Assembly (NCBI RefSeq): GCF_048564905.1 | Contig: NC_133005.1 | Coordinates: forward strand, 18,097,501 to 18,161,500 | DNA: 64,000 nucleotides | Direction of reading: 5' to 3' | From: Vicugna pacos | Lineage: Eukaryota > Chordata > Mammalia > Artiodactyla > Camelidae | Part shown: piece after piece, positions 36,501-48,149 of the stretch | Layout of the letters: every line of letters begins with the position of its first letter | Position numbering within the stretch: the stretch's first letter is position 1 | Made by a program: the position numbers and the translations under genes | The notes under the pieces: model-generated | Told to the model about the DNA's origin: nothing | The model's database searches: none | What the model saw: the letters and a program-made list of their open reading frames with translations, nothing else

Positions 36501-36722
36501 AAAGTTTCTATCAGATTTTACATAAACGCACGTAAATTAATGTGAATGCGCAGTGAGGTCAGGTGGCAAGATTTCAGGTGATATTTTTTACTTTCCTCCA
36601 AATAATTTGATGTATCTTCTGAATTTCGTTTTAAAAAGCAACTACTATTTATGTAGTCCAGAAAAAAAAGCTCAATAAAGTTATCTTTATCACGAGAAAT
36701 AAGTTGAATCTTCAAAAATACA

Positions 36723-36736
36723 GTAACCATGGCAAC
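36723..36736 (+). promoter_or_regulatory. Perfect RFX X-box motif, candidate distal element
   Basis: GTAACCATGGCAAC fits the X-box consensus GTNRCC-N2-RGYAAC at every constrained position. It sits in a stretch (about 36.5-37.5 kb) where I recognise no transposon, which raises the chance that it is functional host sequence. Confidence 0.5.
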
Positions 36737-37536
36737 ATATGCTGTAATAAGGAAAGCAAGCCAGGACATTTCATTAAACAAAACAAAACAAAATAAAATG
36801 GAGCCGTCTATCCTAGTCCGTTATCTGGGAAACATTACAAATAAACAAAAGCTATCAAAACAGATAAGAAATCATAATAGTTGTATCTTAAACCCAGCTC
36901 ATTTAACTTTCCTCTGACAGATTTTCCTCCTCCCCAATTAAACTAGGGCTGCTGTTTGACAAAGGCTTGCTGTTGAATGAGAACGAAATATCCGGACGGC
37001 TTCTTTCCTCTCTGAGAAGTAAGAAGTTATGTAAAACGCAATGTGTTGCGCTAACTTTACCGACAATGTAACAGCCAGAATTCCTCAAATATATCCAGTG
37101 TTCTTTCACTGTTTGAGGGGTTACTGATGCTTCCGTTTCAGGGTCAAAATGCCTTTCCAGTTTTAAAGTCATTGAACTGTATTTTTCCAGGCACATTAAG
37201 TAACCGTATTTGCAAAGATGTTTTTGTCGTAGAATCAAAGCATACAGTTTGCAAAAACTAGTCAGCGTATTTGCTAGATGTCCCTTTGTGATATTGTCTT
37301 AAGAAATCTCTCTTATTTTAATTTTATAAGATGAAAGTCAGCTAAGTATTAGTTTATATCTTATAGCCCTGGTTGAGGAATATACCAAGATTTCAACAGA
37401 GAAGATTCAAAGAGCACCTCAGGCCAGCGTGCTTATCAGTCGGTGTCTGCTCAGAGGACAGGAACCATGCTAGTTTTGTTGACAGTGAGAATTCAGAAGA
37501 AAGAATGATTAACCCAACACTGAAGAAATAACAGCC

Positions 37537-37570
37537 AAAAAAAAAAAAAAAAAAAAAGAAAGAAAGAAAT
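37537..37570. repeat. A-run followed by (GAAA)n
   Basis: About 21 As then three GAAA units; it could be a retroposon tail, but no body is recognised to its left. Confidence 0.85.
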
Positions 37571-38334
37571 TATCACTCAAAGGAGAATTGCAGGAAACAG
37601 CTAGCATCCCAAGGGCTAAGGGGAAAAAAGGGAAAGTGTTGGGCAAATCGGAAACTTAGAGAAGGAATTCTGTGGACCTGAACCTGGGCTCTCTGCAGAG
37701 GAGACAGTGGTGAGTTGGACTTGGAGGAGGGGCCCTAGGGGCCTGGCACCCAGACCTCTGGGGTGCTGGGGTCTCCGGGCTCAGAGGAGGGGCCCAGCGA
37801 GGAAGGAAAAACTTGGGTGCATATTGAAGTTCACTCCCAAATTCAGGTCTTGGTTTCTGGGGAGGAGAGGACAACACAGGAAACACACAGCCACTGGCTG
37901 AACGTATTCTGCATGTCTCTTATATAATTAAGTGGGCCTCTTCTGTTATATGGTTATTGAGTGATGCTAATGGCTTTTCCAAGTTACACAGGAAGTCACA
38001 GGAGCCAAGCAGATGTGGAATTCACTCTGCCTCCCGTTTATAATCACATGATTCATTTCAGCTTCATCTGATTTAGACACTCGAAGAAGTATAGTTTTTA
38101 TTTTTCTTTCTCCCCGTGTGTTTGATTATTATGACATGGAAAATTTCAGAATAAGTGTAGGAAAACGTAACTCTTTTAGGAGATGCGACAGAGAGTTGAC
38201 TCTGTGGTAATTCTCAACTGTCAAACTCAATAGTCATTTAATTGTGATTTTAAAGAAGTAGCATATTTCGAAGCGATGATTATTAGTTTAAGTAAGACGG
38301 AGGAGAAGATGAGAGCCAAGTGACTGCATTCATT

Positions 38335-38645
38335 CATTTGATAAATATTTATTAAGTTCTTGCTGTTTGCCAGACTTACTAAATTGATAAACAAGAAATT
38401 GCTTCTTCAGGTCAGCAAGTCCTTATTTATAAGACAGTGAACAAAGCAGCATATATTGCTGTTTATCACCTACCTTTATGTTCTAGTTCACATTTATATA
38501 TAATATATAGCATAGATATAATTTATATATTGAATACATACTATTTAAAAATGTACACGTTACTACTTAAGCTAGGTATTAAAGATTACACCAAGAAATA
38601 GAGACAAGGATTCTGTCCGCTAGGAGTTCACAATACCTTGCAGTT
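38335..38645 (-). mobile_element. L2 LINE 3' end
   Basis: 'attcattcatttgataaatatttatt...tgccaga' and, after an AT-rich interval, 'gattctgtccgctaggagttcac' follow the reversed L2 3' end. Confidence 0.6.
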
Positions 38646-38771
38646 ATCTGAGTAACAATTGTATTTGAATAATAAAGAGTAATTTAAAACAAATAAATCA
38701 AAAGCACGAATGATGGAGCTCTGACGAGATCCCACAGCATCCAAGAACTGACTGCGTGGTTATAAACTCTA

Positions 38772-38785
38772 CCGCCATCTAGTGG
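38772..38785 (-). promoter_or_regulatory. CTCF-binding motif (core consensus match)
   Basis: The minus strand reads CCACTAGATGGCGG, matching the CTCF core CCASYAGRKGGCRS at all 14 positions. It lies about 20 kb upstream of TMX4 and about 130 bases past the edge of an old L2. Occupancy cannot be seen from sequence. Confidence 0.6.
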
Positions 38786-39415
38786 CGCCAATCTTAAAAG
38801 CCAGCTAGACCCAATCGCAGAACAGTTTTCAAACCAACCCCACGTGTCTGGGAGACTCAGTTTCGTTCTTAGGAACTAACTGCCCCAGAATATGATCTTC
38901 TCTTTGTTCTTGGCCAGTATGCAGTAGAGTGCGTGGTAGGGAGAGTTAACACATGAGCCGCAGGTTCCTTATTTGGTCTCTAAAGGAAGGATGTGGATGG
39001 AAATCGTATCAATGGAATCCAAAATGTTTTTGTGCACCATTTCGTTTAGACAAAAAAAATAAATTGTCAATTTTGGAAATTTTTGATTTTCTTCTTATCA
39101 TGGGAAGGGTACTTGCTGCTTCAGAAGCACTGCTTACAATGTTTTCTTTTAAATAAAAATATGAGAATTATCAATGATTTTTATTTAAACTATTTGAAGG
39201 TATAAGACATTTTTTTCTAAGCTTTTGTTTCCTGATTTTCATAAGTCATTACCTTGAAAAAAATAAAGGTAGATACTTGTTTTTAAGGTTATGGTGGCAA
39301 CATATTAAGAAACACCACGTAAACTTTGGAAGACCTGTAACTTGACCTTGTGGGAAAGGCCATGTGCCTGAGCGAATAACTTCCGGTTTTTTGTGTTTTT
39401 TCAGAAATATATCCA
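38786..39415. other. No recognised feature
   Basis: Non-coding DNA to the right of the CTCF motif; no repeat recognised. Confidence 0.4.
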
Positions 39416-39417
39416 TT

Positions 39418-39640
39418 TAGAAGTCTGCTGGATGAATAGAAACATTAGGCTCCATCAGCTCACTGCCTCCACTGAGAGCCGACACCAGTGATGGGATCTG
39501 TGATGAGGCAACACTAGGCCAGTCCCAGTTGACCAGGAAACAATTGTAGAAACTTCCAGTTGACCCACATATTCACGGAGCAATAATAAACAATTGTTGT
39601 TTGTTACACAACAAAAGACAACTGATACATTTTGATTGTA
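39418..39640 (+). mobile_element. MaLR-like LTR 3' end fossil
   Basis: 'caataataaacaattgttgtttgttacacaacaaaagacaactgatac' resembles the MaLR LTR terminus. Partial, old. Confidence 0.45.
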
Positions 39641-39744
39641 TTGGGATTTCTGAGGTTCCAGGTTAGTTTTTCAGATCTGTTGGTCTTGCTTTGTGCCATG
39701 CCTGGGGTTGGTCTGGGGGACAGAGTCAGCTGATCTTGCTAGAT

Positions 39745-40050
39745 TTTTTTCTTTTTTCTTTTTTTCTTGAAATACAGTCAGTTTACAATGTTGTGTCAAT
39801 TTCTGGTGTACAGCATAATGTTTCGGTCATACATGTACATGCATATATTCCTTTTCATATTCTTTTTCATTATAGGTTACTATAAGATATTGCATACAGT
39901 TCTCTGTGCTATAAAGTAGAAACTTGTTTATTTTATATACTGTAGTTAGTATTTGCAAATCTCCAACTCCCAATTTATCCCTTCCAACCCCCTGTCCCGC
40001 CTGGTAACTATAAGTTTGCATAGAAAACAAACTTATGGTTATTCTTTTTT
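39745..40050 (-). mobile_element. Young-type L1 3' UTR fragment
   Basis: Poly-T at the left, then the reversed 3' UTR shared with the L1s at 19.4 and 51.4-51.7 kb ('tttctggtgtacagcataatg', 'ctaactataagtttgc'-like blocks). Truncated within the 3' UTR. Confidence 0.85.
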
Positions 40051-40054
40051 ATAT

Positions 40055-40955
40055 CTGTTTTCTCTCCGAGTAGAAGAGGAACCCAACCTTTTATGGTGCA
40101 GAAGAAAGATAAAATTGGACTTTACCTAGAGCCCAGAGTTCCTACCCTAGGGAGCAGTCTAGTCTAGAGCAGAGAGGCAGCAGACACAGGCTGCGAAGAG
40201 AATGCCAACCTCTGTGCCATCAGTTCCAGGTGATGGGGGATTAACCAGCTCTGGAGCCTAGAACTAGACCTTCAAGGAGAGGACTGAAGGAAAAATGAGG
40301 GGAGGTGGGGCAGGAGGGCTCACAAATGCTTGGCTTTGCAATTGATAAGGAAGAAAGGGCTCAGGACATCTTGTGATCATTTTGTCCCCTCCATTACATT
40401 TTTTTTGGAAAAACAAAAAAAAAGGAATCAAAGTATGTTCTATCTCAGGGAAGGGAGCCATCCACAAATTTAACAGATTCTATAACCAAAAGAATCTGAA
40501 TGATAAAAGATTGGAATTTAAGTATTTCTCCGAATTTTCAAAAGTATTATATGCAAATGAAGTATTTAATTTTAATATTATAAAATGCCCACATTATATA
40601 AAGTCAAATGTGAGTTACTTTTTGTTTAAGTTCTTCATTACATCTTTTTTCATTTACTTTTTTTCCCCATTTATTGTGCTTTAAAGTCATTTAAAGTTTT
40701 TTTTTAAGTCTTTCGCTTTTTTCCCACTTACTTTGTTTCTCTTCTCAAGCTCATCTGTTTCCTTTATGTATCACTTGCTTTGCTCTTCTGTATCTGCCTT
40801 CCTTATTTGTCTCTCAAAAATGTACCATCTTCCTTCTCCCTGGAGATTAAATTATTTTTTCTTTTAGGATAATTATTTGGCTTTTGTAAATTTCAGTTCT
40901 TTTCTATTAACTGCATGAAAAATCCCTTTCATTTTACATTTTAAATGAAAAGAAA
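40055..40955. other. No recognised feature
   Basis: AT-rich with T-runs; an opening at 40373-40684 is low-complexity F/K/N/S-rich sequence. Confidence 0.4.
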
Positions 40956-40959
40956 GAGG

Positions 40960-41960
40960 AGATTTAATTTTAAAACTATAAAGTGAGCTGAGAATCTCTT
41001 TCGGTGCTGAAAAGTAAGGAAATGCTCAGAAAAGGATGTGGGCATTTCGACGGGACCCAGATTCCAACTGGAAGAGGCTTCCAACAGCCAAAGTTACATC
41101 AATTTGAGCAACGAAATAAATAACGATAGTATGTATGGGATTCCAACCCTCAGAACAAAAGAAATATCTGTGCATTTATGCTGATGGAACAAATAGCTGA
41201 ATACATAAATGAGAGGGAATGGAAAGTTCAACGCATAGAAGGAGTCTAAAAAATGTAGAGGGATGAGAGACTAGAAGATCACGACAAGGCAAACACCAGA
41301 GAAATAACTGTTGCAGGCAAGATCCGTTGATAAATGCTGAATGTAGAAGCAAAAGCTTGAGAAGCAGGATTTGTGCATAGTCTCTAAGAGTCTTCCCTGA
41401 GATATTAAGTATAAAAGGAAAAATGGTAACTTAATGGAGCAGAAGCCTAGCAGACACCACCTTAACCAAGAGAACAGGGGTAACAGTCATTGAGCAAAGA
41501 TACAGTTTCATCTCCGCTCTCCGATGGGATGCCCTGAGATGGTACAGCATCACTTGTGTGGCGTTCTTGCCACAGACGCAGAACCTCACGTTAATCCTGA
41601 GAAAATACCGTATCTACCCAAATCGTGGACTATTCCACCTGCCAAGGTCATGAAAAACAAGGAAGACTTAGGACAGTTAGAGATCAGAGAAGAACAAGCA
41701 GACATGGCAGCTAAATACAAGGTAGGATTTAGAATTAGATCTTAGACCAGAAAAATGGACATTAGTGGGAGAAGTGGTGAACTGCAAATAAGACAGCTTA
41801 GCTCATAATGTTGTACCAATGTTTGTACCCTGGTTTTGATGACTGTAAGATGTTAAGGTCAGGGAAATCTGGGTGAGGGGCAAATGGACGCTGTGTTATT
41901 TTTATATTTTTTTCTGTAAAAATCATTTCAAAGTAAAAAGTTATATATTTTGACGAACTG
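40960..41960 (+). mobile_element. Ancient L1M 3' UTR (L1MC-like)
   Basis: 'gtggcgttcttgccacagac', 'aagaacaagcagacatggcagctaaata' and 'ggacattagtgggagaagtgg' follow an L1MC-type 3' UTR. The 73-codon opening at 41524-41745 lies inside it and is not a host gene. Confidence 0.5.
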
Positions 41961-42665
41961 TATGTATCTAAGTGTCTACATTCATTAGTTTTCTCTTTCT
42001 TGGAGTTAGATGCTGTGCTGGGGTTAGCTCATGCTGACTTACTGGAAAAGAAAAATTGGTTTTCTAGGCATCTTAAGCTGAACTCCACATTTATGCCTTA
42101 AAAACAACAGCAACAAAACTTTGACACTTCCTAAATATCTTAAATATTATCCATAGGCGAGGAGCGTGTTTTCTTGCCCGCACCAGATAACTGGATTACA
42201 GTTTAGAGCATTCATGGCTGCCTTGATGTACTATTGGCTTCTCTAGAACTGATAAGAATAATGAAAAATATTACCCATCTCTCCTTAAGCGAGGCAGACT
42301 CCATCCTTCTCCCTGAGGGATTTGCTCTGTGCTGGTAGTGCTGTTGTGTTGGTGGCTATGTTGGGAGAGATTGGGGCAAAGAAAGTGAAACTAGAGACAC
42401 AGAGAGGACAGAAGCCTCCAGGGGTGGGACATTCTTTACTGCATCACTGTATTTGGTGGCTCCACTCGGTTTCTCCCAATCCCCCCTGTGCTGTTAGGCC
42501 TCCTGGTACCCACTACTGTGCTTTGAATAACCCTCTTGCTCTCCAGTAGATGAGCATCTCTCCTTAGCCTCTCTCAAAGGCCGTAGTCCAGTTAGGTAAG
42601 AATTAGAGCACTGTTTTGAATACTATTTATCTTCATTGTAAATAAGTTAAAATGTAAAAACCTAT
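41961..42665. other. No recognised feature
   Basis: No gene or family recognised; an opening at 42322-42549 has no known domain. Confidence 0.35.
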
Positions 42666-42667
42666 AT

Positions 42668-42886
42668 ATTCTCAACCAAGGGCAGTTTTGGCTCCCAGGG
42701 AGCATTTAGCCAATGGGGAAATATTGCAGATTGTCAGAACTGGGTAATGGTACCAGCATCTAGCAGGTAGAGGCCAGGGATGCTGATAAACTTTCTACAA
42801 TGTGCAGGCTAAACTTCCCCCCCGCCACAAAAAGGATCATCTGGTCCAAAATGTCATTATTGTTGAATACACTGATGACGGGTTTT
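42668..42886 (+). mobile_element. MER20 (hAT-Charlie) DNA transposon
   Basis: 'tagcaggtagaggccagggatgctgataaactttctacaatg' and 'tggtccaaaatgtcattattg' match MER20. Nearly full length. Confidence 0.8.
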
Positions 42887-43029
42887 CTTTTTAGGAACTG
42901 GTTTAGGTACGGAATCATAATTCTCTAGTCCTAAATCCAGATCGTACTGCATACATTACAAAATCATCGCACTGCTCACCGCCTTCTTAATGTGTTTGTG
43001 CTAATGATGCAAGCGGACGCACGACTCAG

Positions 43030-43150
43030 CCTGACTGCATCATAACAATAACAATAAATAATATTTATACAGCCCTTTAGAGTACCTCTAAGTTTTCCTG
43101 CATTACACCGTTTGAACCTTGGCTTTCGGATGCTGTGACAGTGAGGTCGT
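43030..43150 (-). repeat. MIR-like fragment, weak
   Basis: 'aataataaataatatttatacagcccttt' resembles the reversed MIR 3' end. Confidence 0.35.
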
Positions 43151-43559
43151 TCCAGGGTACATTAATCTTCTCCGGCAATGTCCAAATTCATGTATCTAGG
43201 GGTCTTGGCAACAATCCGTGCTTCCACGGAGGGCACAAGGGGACCTAAGTAAGTTAAATCTCAGAACCAGCCTTCAAAAGCCCATTGTCCCCTGGAATAA
43301 ACAGCCAGACTATTAATGATCATGGATTATGTGTCTAATTACATTTTCAGCAATAACCAAAAGAAAATCAAATTACGCTGTTGCTCTGAGGCAGCACAAC
43401 AATATTCACTCTCTGATTTTTCCGTTTTGAGAAAACTCAGGAAAACTCATGGCCGCCCCAAAGCAGCCAGGCGGGGCATCCAGAGTTCTGACTCCTCCAG
43501 ACCCTTGAGGATTTTGATAAAATGCTATTTACCACAGGGTTTGGGTCATGGCATCCTAA

Positions 43560-43915
43560 GAGATAGCTGAAAGGGCCAAGTGGTGGCGCCTGGTTGGGTG
43601 AAGGGGCTGAGTTCCATCTGATGCGAACTCTGACCAGTGGGAAAGGAGACGTGTGTGAAGCCTTGCCAGTATATCCCCTCCTCTCTCTCCCGCTGATGGA
43701 CTGGTCTGACGCATGGATTCTCTTTCCGGTAACGGAGGGTACCCCATGCCCGGCAGGTACATCTGCTGGTTACCATGGCTCCGGACCGCCTCGTGCCTCA
43801 CTTCCCTTCTTTCCCTGGCTCTTGTGGCTCCAGATTTTCACACACCCCACGCGTTAAGTATCCTTGCTTTCAACCTGGCCTCAGGCTCTGTCTTCCAGGG
43901 AATCTGGGCTGAAAC
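43560..43915 (+). mobile_element. Possible LTR fossil
   Basis: The 3' end 'cctggcctcaggctctgtcttccagggaatc' resembles ERVL-class LTR ends. Weak; the openings on both strands here are GC-driven shadows. Confidence 0.3.
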
Positions 43916-43919
43916 AGCT

Positions 43920-44045
43920 GGCATCGCTGCCCCCATTTTACAGATGGGGAGAAGAAGACTGACACTCAGAGAAGCTTAGTAATGTTGAAGGCACATAAAT
44001 AACAAATGGCAGGGCAAACCCAGCCCAAATTGTGAGTCTGTAACA
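43920..44045 (-). repeat. MIR SINE
   Basis: 'cccccattttacagatgggg', 'cactcagagaagcttagtaatg' and 'agggcaaacccagcccaaa' follow the reversed MIR. Confidence 0.65.
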
Positions 44046-44589
44046 TATGACATCTGTACCTAAGACAAAAAAAAGTTGTCTTGCTAAGGCAACAAGGTGA
44101 CAAGGACAGGGTTAGTATGATGTCCTGAAACGTAGCCGTTACTCCAGAAAGCATAATAAAATACAATGGTCAGACTTAAAAGTGAAAATGCCATTAATAC
44201 AATCAGAAAGCCCATTAAATCCACTAATATATTTAAGGAGGAAAAAAAATAAGCTGTTTTTATGCAGTGCTCCAAAACCAAACACAAGGATCTGCCCTGT
44301 TCTTAGCCAAAGGATTTTAATCTTGCTACACTCTTTTCCTCACTCCCAGTTTTCCCTGAGCCAAATATTCCATTACCAAGATTAAACTGGCAAAGTTTAA
44401 GTACAGCAGGAAAGCATTTTCCATGAAAGTGGACAAAATAAGGATCCACAAATATCACGTTCTGCTGGGTAGAAATGGCATGTTTCTAATTTACTAATTT
44501 TGCTATTTATATTTATATAATTATTTTAATAGGTAATATAGTCACATGGACTGAAAGAATATTTAATTTGAAATCTCCATCTTACCCCA

Positions 44590-45065
44590 TTCTCACTCGT
44601 CCGACTGCCCTAAGACACAGTGGAGTATCCTGGAAGGAAGGAGTTAAATCAACTGCCCATGACCTACAGATTCCTTTATAGAGGGTAAGCCCCAAGTGAA
44701 ATGCATCTGGACCTCCAGGTAAAGAGACTGACTGATTGTTAGGAGACTGTCTCTAAAAGGTCCTCCGCAGGCAGTGCTGGCTAAGGAGAGCTTACAGTGA
44801 ATAGAGCCCAGAATCACTGAGGCGGGCGTCCTGGGAGAATGTCAGGTAGGCTATACCTGCGTATACAATGGAGATGCTTCCGAATTAAATGCTCCCACCA
44901 TGGAAGGTGAAGCTGCGACCCTCACAGAGAGAATGCAGCTCTAGACAGTGTGGGTGGAAGGGGAGAGCCTCCATGACTTCACAGACCTCTCTCTGCTTCA
45001 TCTGATCATCTGGGCCGAGTTGGATCCTGCCGTACTTAATAAAGCTCAGGACTGGGAAATCTGTT
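44590..45065 (+). mobile_element. Possible ERV LTR fossil
   Basis: An AATAAAGC poly(A)-type signal near 45039 after a GC-rich body suggests an LTR 3' part. Family not recognised. Confidence 0.3.
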
Positions 45066-45379
45066 GCAATTCATGGGAGCCTGTGTGTTAAGTCAGCATC
45101 TAAAGAATTTCTATGCATATGCATAATCACATTATCCTCTATTCTTTTCCTGACCTTTTTTTATACTCACAGTAGTATGTTATACACACTGTTCTGTCGC
45201 TAAATTTTTTTTTCCTGTTAATTTGAAAATCTTAAAAAAAAAAAGCAAAGTGGAAAAAAAGGAGGGGATCACTTATTAACCAACCAAAATATTTGTTTGT
45301 TGTGTAGTTTTAATTTTTTCTGCATTAAGCAAGTGTTGGGGGGAAAATGGAGTAAATACAGCCTGCACTGACAGGGACG

Positions 45380-45830
45380 TACTTTCATACGCCTGCGGGA
45401 TGTAGAAAAAGTTACTTTCATATGTTGCTCATTGGAGCATAAAATTGAGACGACCTCTTTGAAGGACCATTGGGCCATGGCTGTCAAAGGTACACATGCA
45501 TATTTCCTTAGGTCAGCAATTCTGCTTTTAGGAAACTCTCTTACAGATAGATTTGTACATAAGCAAAACATTGTGTGTAAAAGATTATTCATTGCAACAC
45601 TGTTTAGGAGTGTTAAGTTTAGAAATAAACTAAATGTCATTAGCAGAAAACTGATTAAATTATACATAAACTCTGAAGTTGTAGAAAAATGAGGAAGCCC
45701 TTTATATAATGAAATAATACTATCTTAACTATACTAGTTATGGGTACACACTGTAACATTTTTCATTTACTGCTGGGAAATTGCTGGTATATATATTTCA
45801 AGACTGTGTATGCATGAATAGATTTATGTA
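45380..45830 (+). mobile_element. Ancient L1M ORF2 C-terminal/3' fragment
   Basis: 'aggtcagcaattctgctttta', 'ttcattgcaacactgtttagg' and 'gaaataaactaaatgtcatt' follow L1M order. Confidence 0.6.
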
Positions 45831-45933
45831 TTTTTCCAATGTGATATTATACTACTTGAGCTATTTCATAATCCACCTAATTTATTTATTTTCCAATATA
45901 ATCAACATTATCTTCTGTTAACGAAAATTTCAG

Positions 45934-46084
45934 GAAGGGGAGGGCATAGCTCAAGTGGTAGAGCACATGCTTAGCATGCACGAGGTCCTCAGTTCAATCC
46001 CCAGTACCTCCTCTAAAAATAAAGAAATAAATAAACCTAATTACCTCCCTCCCCACCCCCCCAAAAAAAACTAAATTAAAAAGA
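45934..46084 (+). mobile_element. Camelid tRNA-derived SINE
   Basis: tRNA-like head with A box TAGCTCAAGTGG (45947-45958) and B box GTTCAATCC (45992-46000), then an A/T-rich tail with C-rich and A-rich ends. The best taxonomic marker in the window. Confidence 0.85.
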
Positions 46085-46109
46085 AATCAAGTCTTCAAAA
46101 AAAAAGTAA

Positions 46110-47170
46110 ACAAACTTCAAGAATATGAAACTTTCAAATCCTGTAAGTAACACGCTCATATAGAAACTCACACAAAACACAAGTGCATAGTTTGATGGGT
46201 TATCACAAAATGAACAAATTCACTTCACAACCCTCTTGGCAATCTCTACATCCTCTCCTGACTTCTTCATGAATTCACAGTCAGTCCCCTTTGGAACAAA
46301 ATTCCATTTTAACAAATGGAAGTGTTCTATGTATATATTCACATTTTTATATTCTAAATATTGCAAAATATTTTTCATTTGCAATGTAGGGCTAGTGATA
46401 ACTTTAATTTCTGATAAAAAATCAACTGAAACTTACTTCACAGTGTGCTTCTGACTAAAGCATCAATTGCTTGCTTATAAATCTGAGCTTGTGAAAGATC
46501 TATAATGTGATATGTGTGAAGCTGAAGTGTTCGCATAAACTCACTTGGCTAAAAGTGATGAAGGTCTCTAAAGAATTAAGGCCACAAATCATTTCTGAGT
46601 GTATTTTATATGGTTGATATCAGCTACATGCTTCACCTACCAATTTTATCATTTAGTACACTTTCAACAACATATGTAAATCACCTTAAAAATGCTGACT
46701 AAAAAAATGATAAAGAAGGACATTTATAAACTAACTGATGCTTTAAAAAGCAATACATTTTGTGAAAACTATGTTTCTTGGAAACCTAGTATTCAACAGG
46801 AAAAAAGTGACAGATGCACTATAGGAAGAAAAGAAACAAAACATAGAAAATATTTTTCTTAGAAAAATCTCACAAATATAAGTGAAGATTATCACTTACA
46901 TACATATAATTGCTCTGTTGGCAAGTTGCAATTGGCTTTTATAAATGGCAGGGTCTATCAATGTGTATCTGGAAGCCCACAGAGCCCACAGTTTATCCAT
47001 GACTTTCCAGTTTTCTCCTTTTTTGCTGCTGTGAAGTCAGCCTTGCCTCCTCTAGTCTCACTTTCTGTCTCATCCTTGAGTGAATCTGTACCTTTAGGGC
47101 CCTTGTTAAAGGAAGAGAGGAACAGGAGACCAAGGTATAAGAAAGCCCTCCTCCAGAATGAAAGGTTGCT
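46110..47170. other. No confident feature
   Basis: 46.15-46.3 kb may be a diverged L1 3' UTR. An opening at 46926-47174 has no known domain. Confidence 0.35.
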
Positions 47171-47174
47171 TTAA

Positions 47175-47573
47175 TATCAGTATGTCAGTTAATATAATTC
47201 AACATATTAATCATTTGAAGGAAGAAAAATTTTGATATTTTTAAAAGGTGCAGAAGATATGCTGGATAAAATTCAACCTCCATTCTTTGAAAAAATTCTT
47301 AGCCAACTAAGGATACACAGGAATTGCTTAATCTGATAGAGTGTCTACAAAAATCCTGCAGTAAATATCATATTTATCACAGAAACACTGAAGTCTTTCT
47401 TTCTGGCATAAAGAACAAGAATGACACTTCCATCACTTGTGGTCACTTTTGTACCAGAGTTTTTAGAGCAATAAGGGAAGAATAAGAAATAAATGATTTA
47501 GAATGAAAAGGAAGATATAAAACTCTCATTAGGCATTCAGAATATAATTTCATATGTAAAAATCTAAGGGAGG
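47175..47573 (+). mobile_element. Ancient L1M ORF2 reverse-transcriptase region
   Basis: 'gcagaagatatgctggataaaattcaacctccattc' through 'aaaaatctaaggg' is the RT domain region of L1M. It ends exactly where the MaLR LTR begins. Confidence 0.65.
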
Positions 47574-47574
47574 C

Positions 47575-47960
47575 TTATATAACAAATTACTAATGGCTTA
47601 CAAAACACACATGTATTATCTCATTGTTTCTGTGGGCCAGGAGCCCAGACATGACACACCAGAACTCTCTGCTCCTGGTCTCATATGTCTGAAATCAACG
47701 TATTGACCACAGGGCTCTCACTGGGAGAGTAGGGCCCTTTTCCAAGCTCATTCAGGTAGTGGACAAACTTAAATTTCTTACAGTTGTAGAACTGAGGCTC
47801 TTAGCTGCTAGAGGCCAGGCTTCTTCACAGGCAGCTCACTAGATGGCTGCTTGCTTCTCAAGGCCAGCAGAAGCGTGTCCTTCCTTAGTAAGAAACCAGT
47901 CCCTTCTTTAAGAGCTTTCAAATAATTAGATCAAGACCAACCAGATCTGACCCTGTGGGT
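47575..47960 (-). mobile_element. MaLR-type LTR fossil
   Basis: 'ataacaaattactaatggcttac' is the reversed MaLR end; the body continues with MLT1/MST-like blocks. It abuts the older L1M. Solo, broken. Confidence 0.6.
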
Positions 47961-48149
47961 CACGGTGGGTCCAGGGGCATAACTGCACTCACACTACAGT
48001 GGGTTCTGGTGCCTGATGTTGGCGGATCTGCACTGGTAGCTCTGCAGGAGGAGAACCTGGGGATTCCCAGGCTGGGTTGCTGACATTTCCATGGCCAAGG
48101 TGAAAACAAGAGCAGTGACAACAAAGTGTACCTTACAAGCCCACACAAT

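Larger units (their letters stand above)
36501..38330. other. Repeat-poor non-coding block
   Basis: No transposon family recognised apart from an A/GAAA run (37537-37570). Contains the perfect RFX X-box at 36723. GC rises at 37700-37800 without forming a CpG island. Confidence 0.4.

Noticed and set aside
45947-46001. tRNA gene (A and B boxes present)
   Set aside because: The boxes belong to a SINE head followed by an A-rich tail; the same sequence recurs at 53.7 and 56.4 kb, and no proper tRNA 3' stem is formed.
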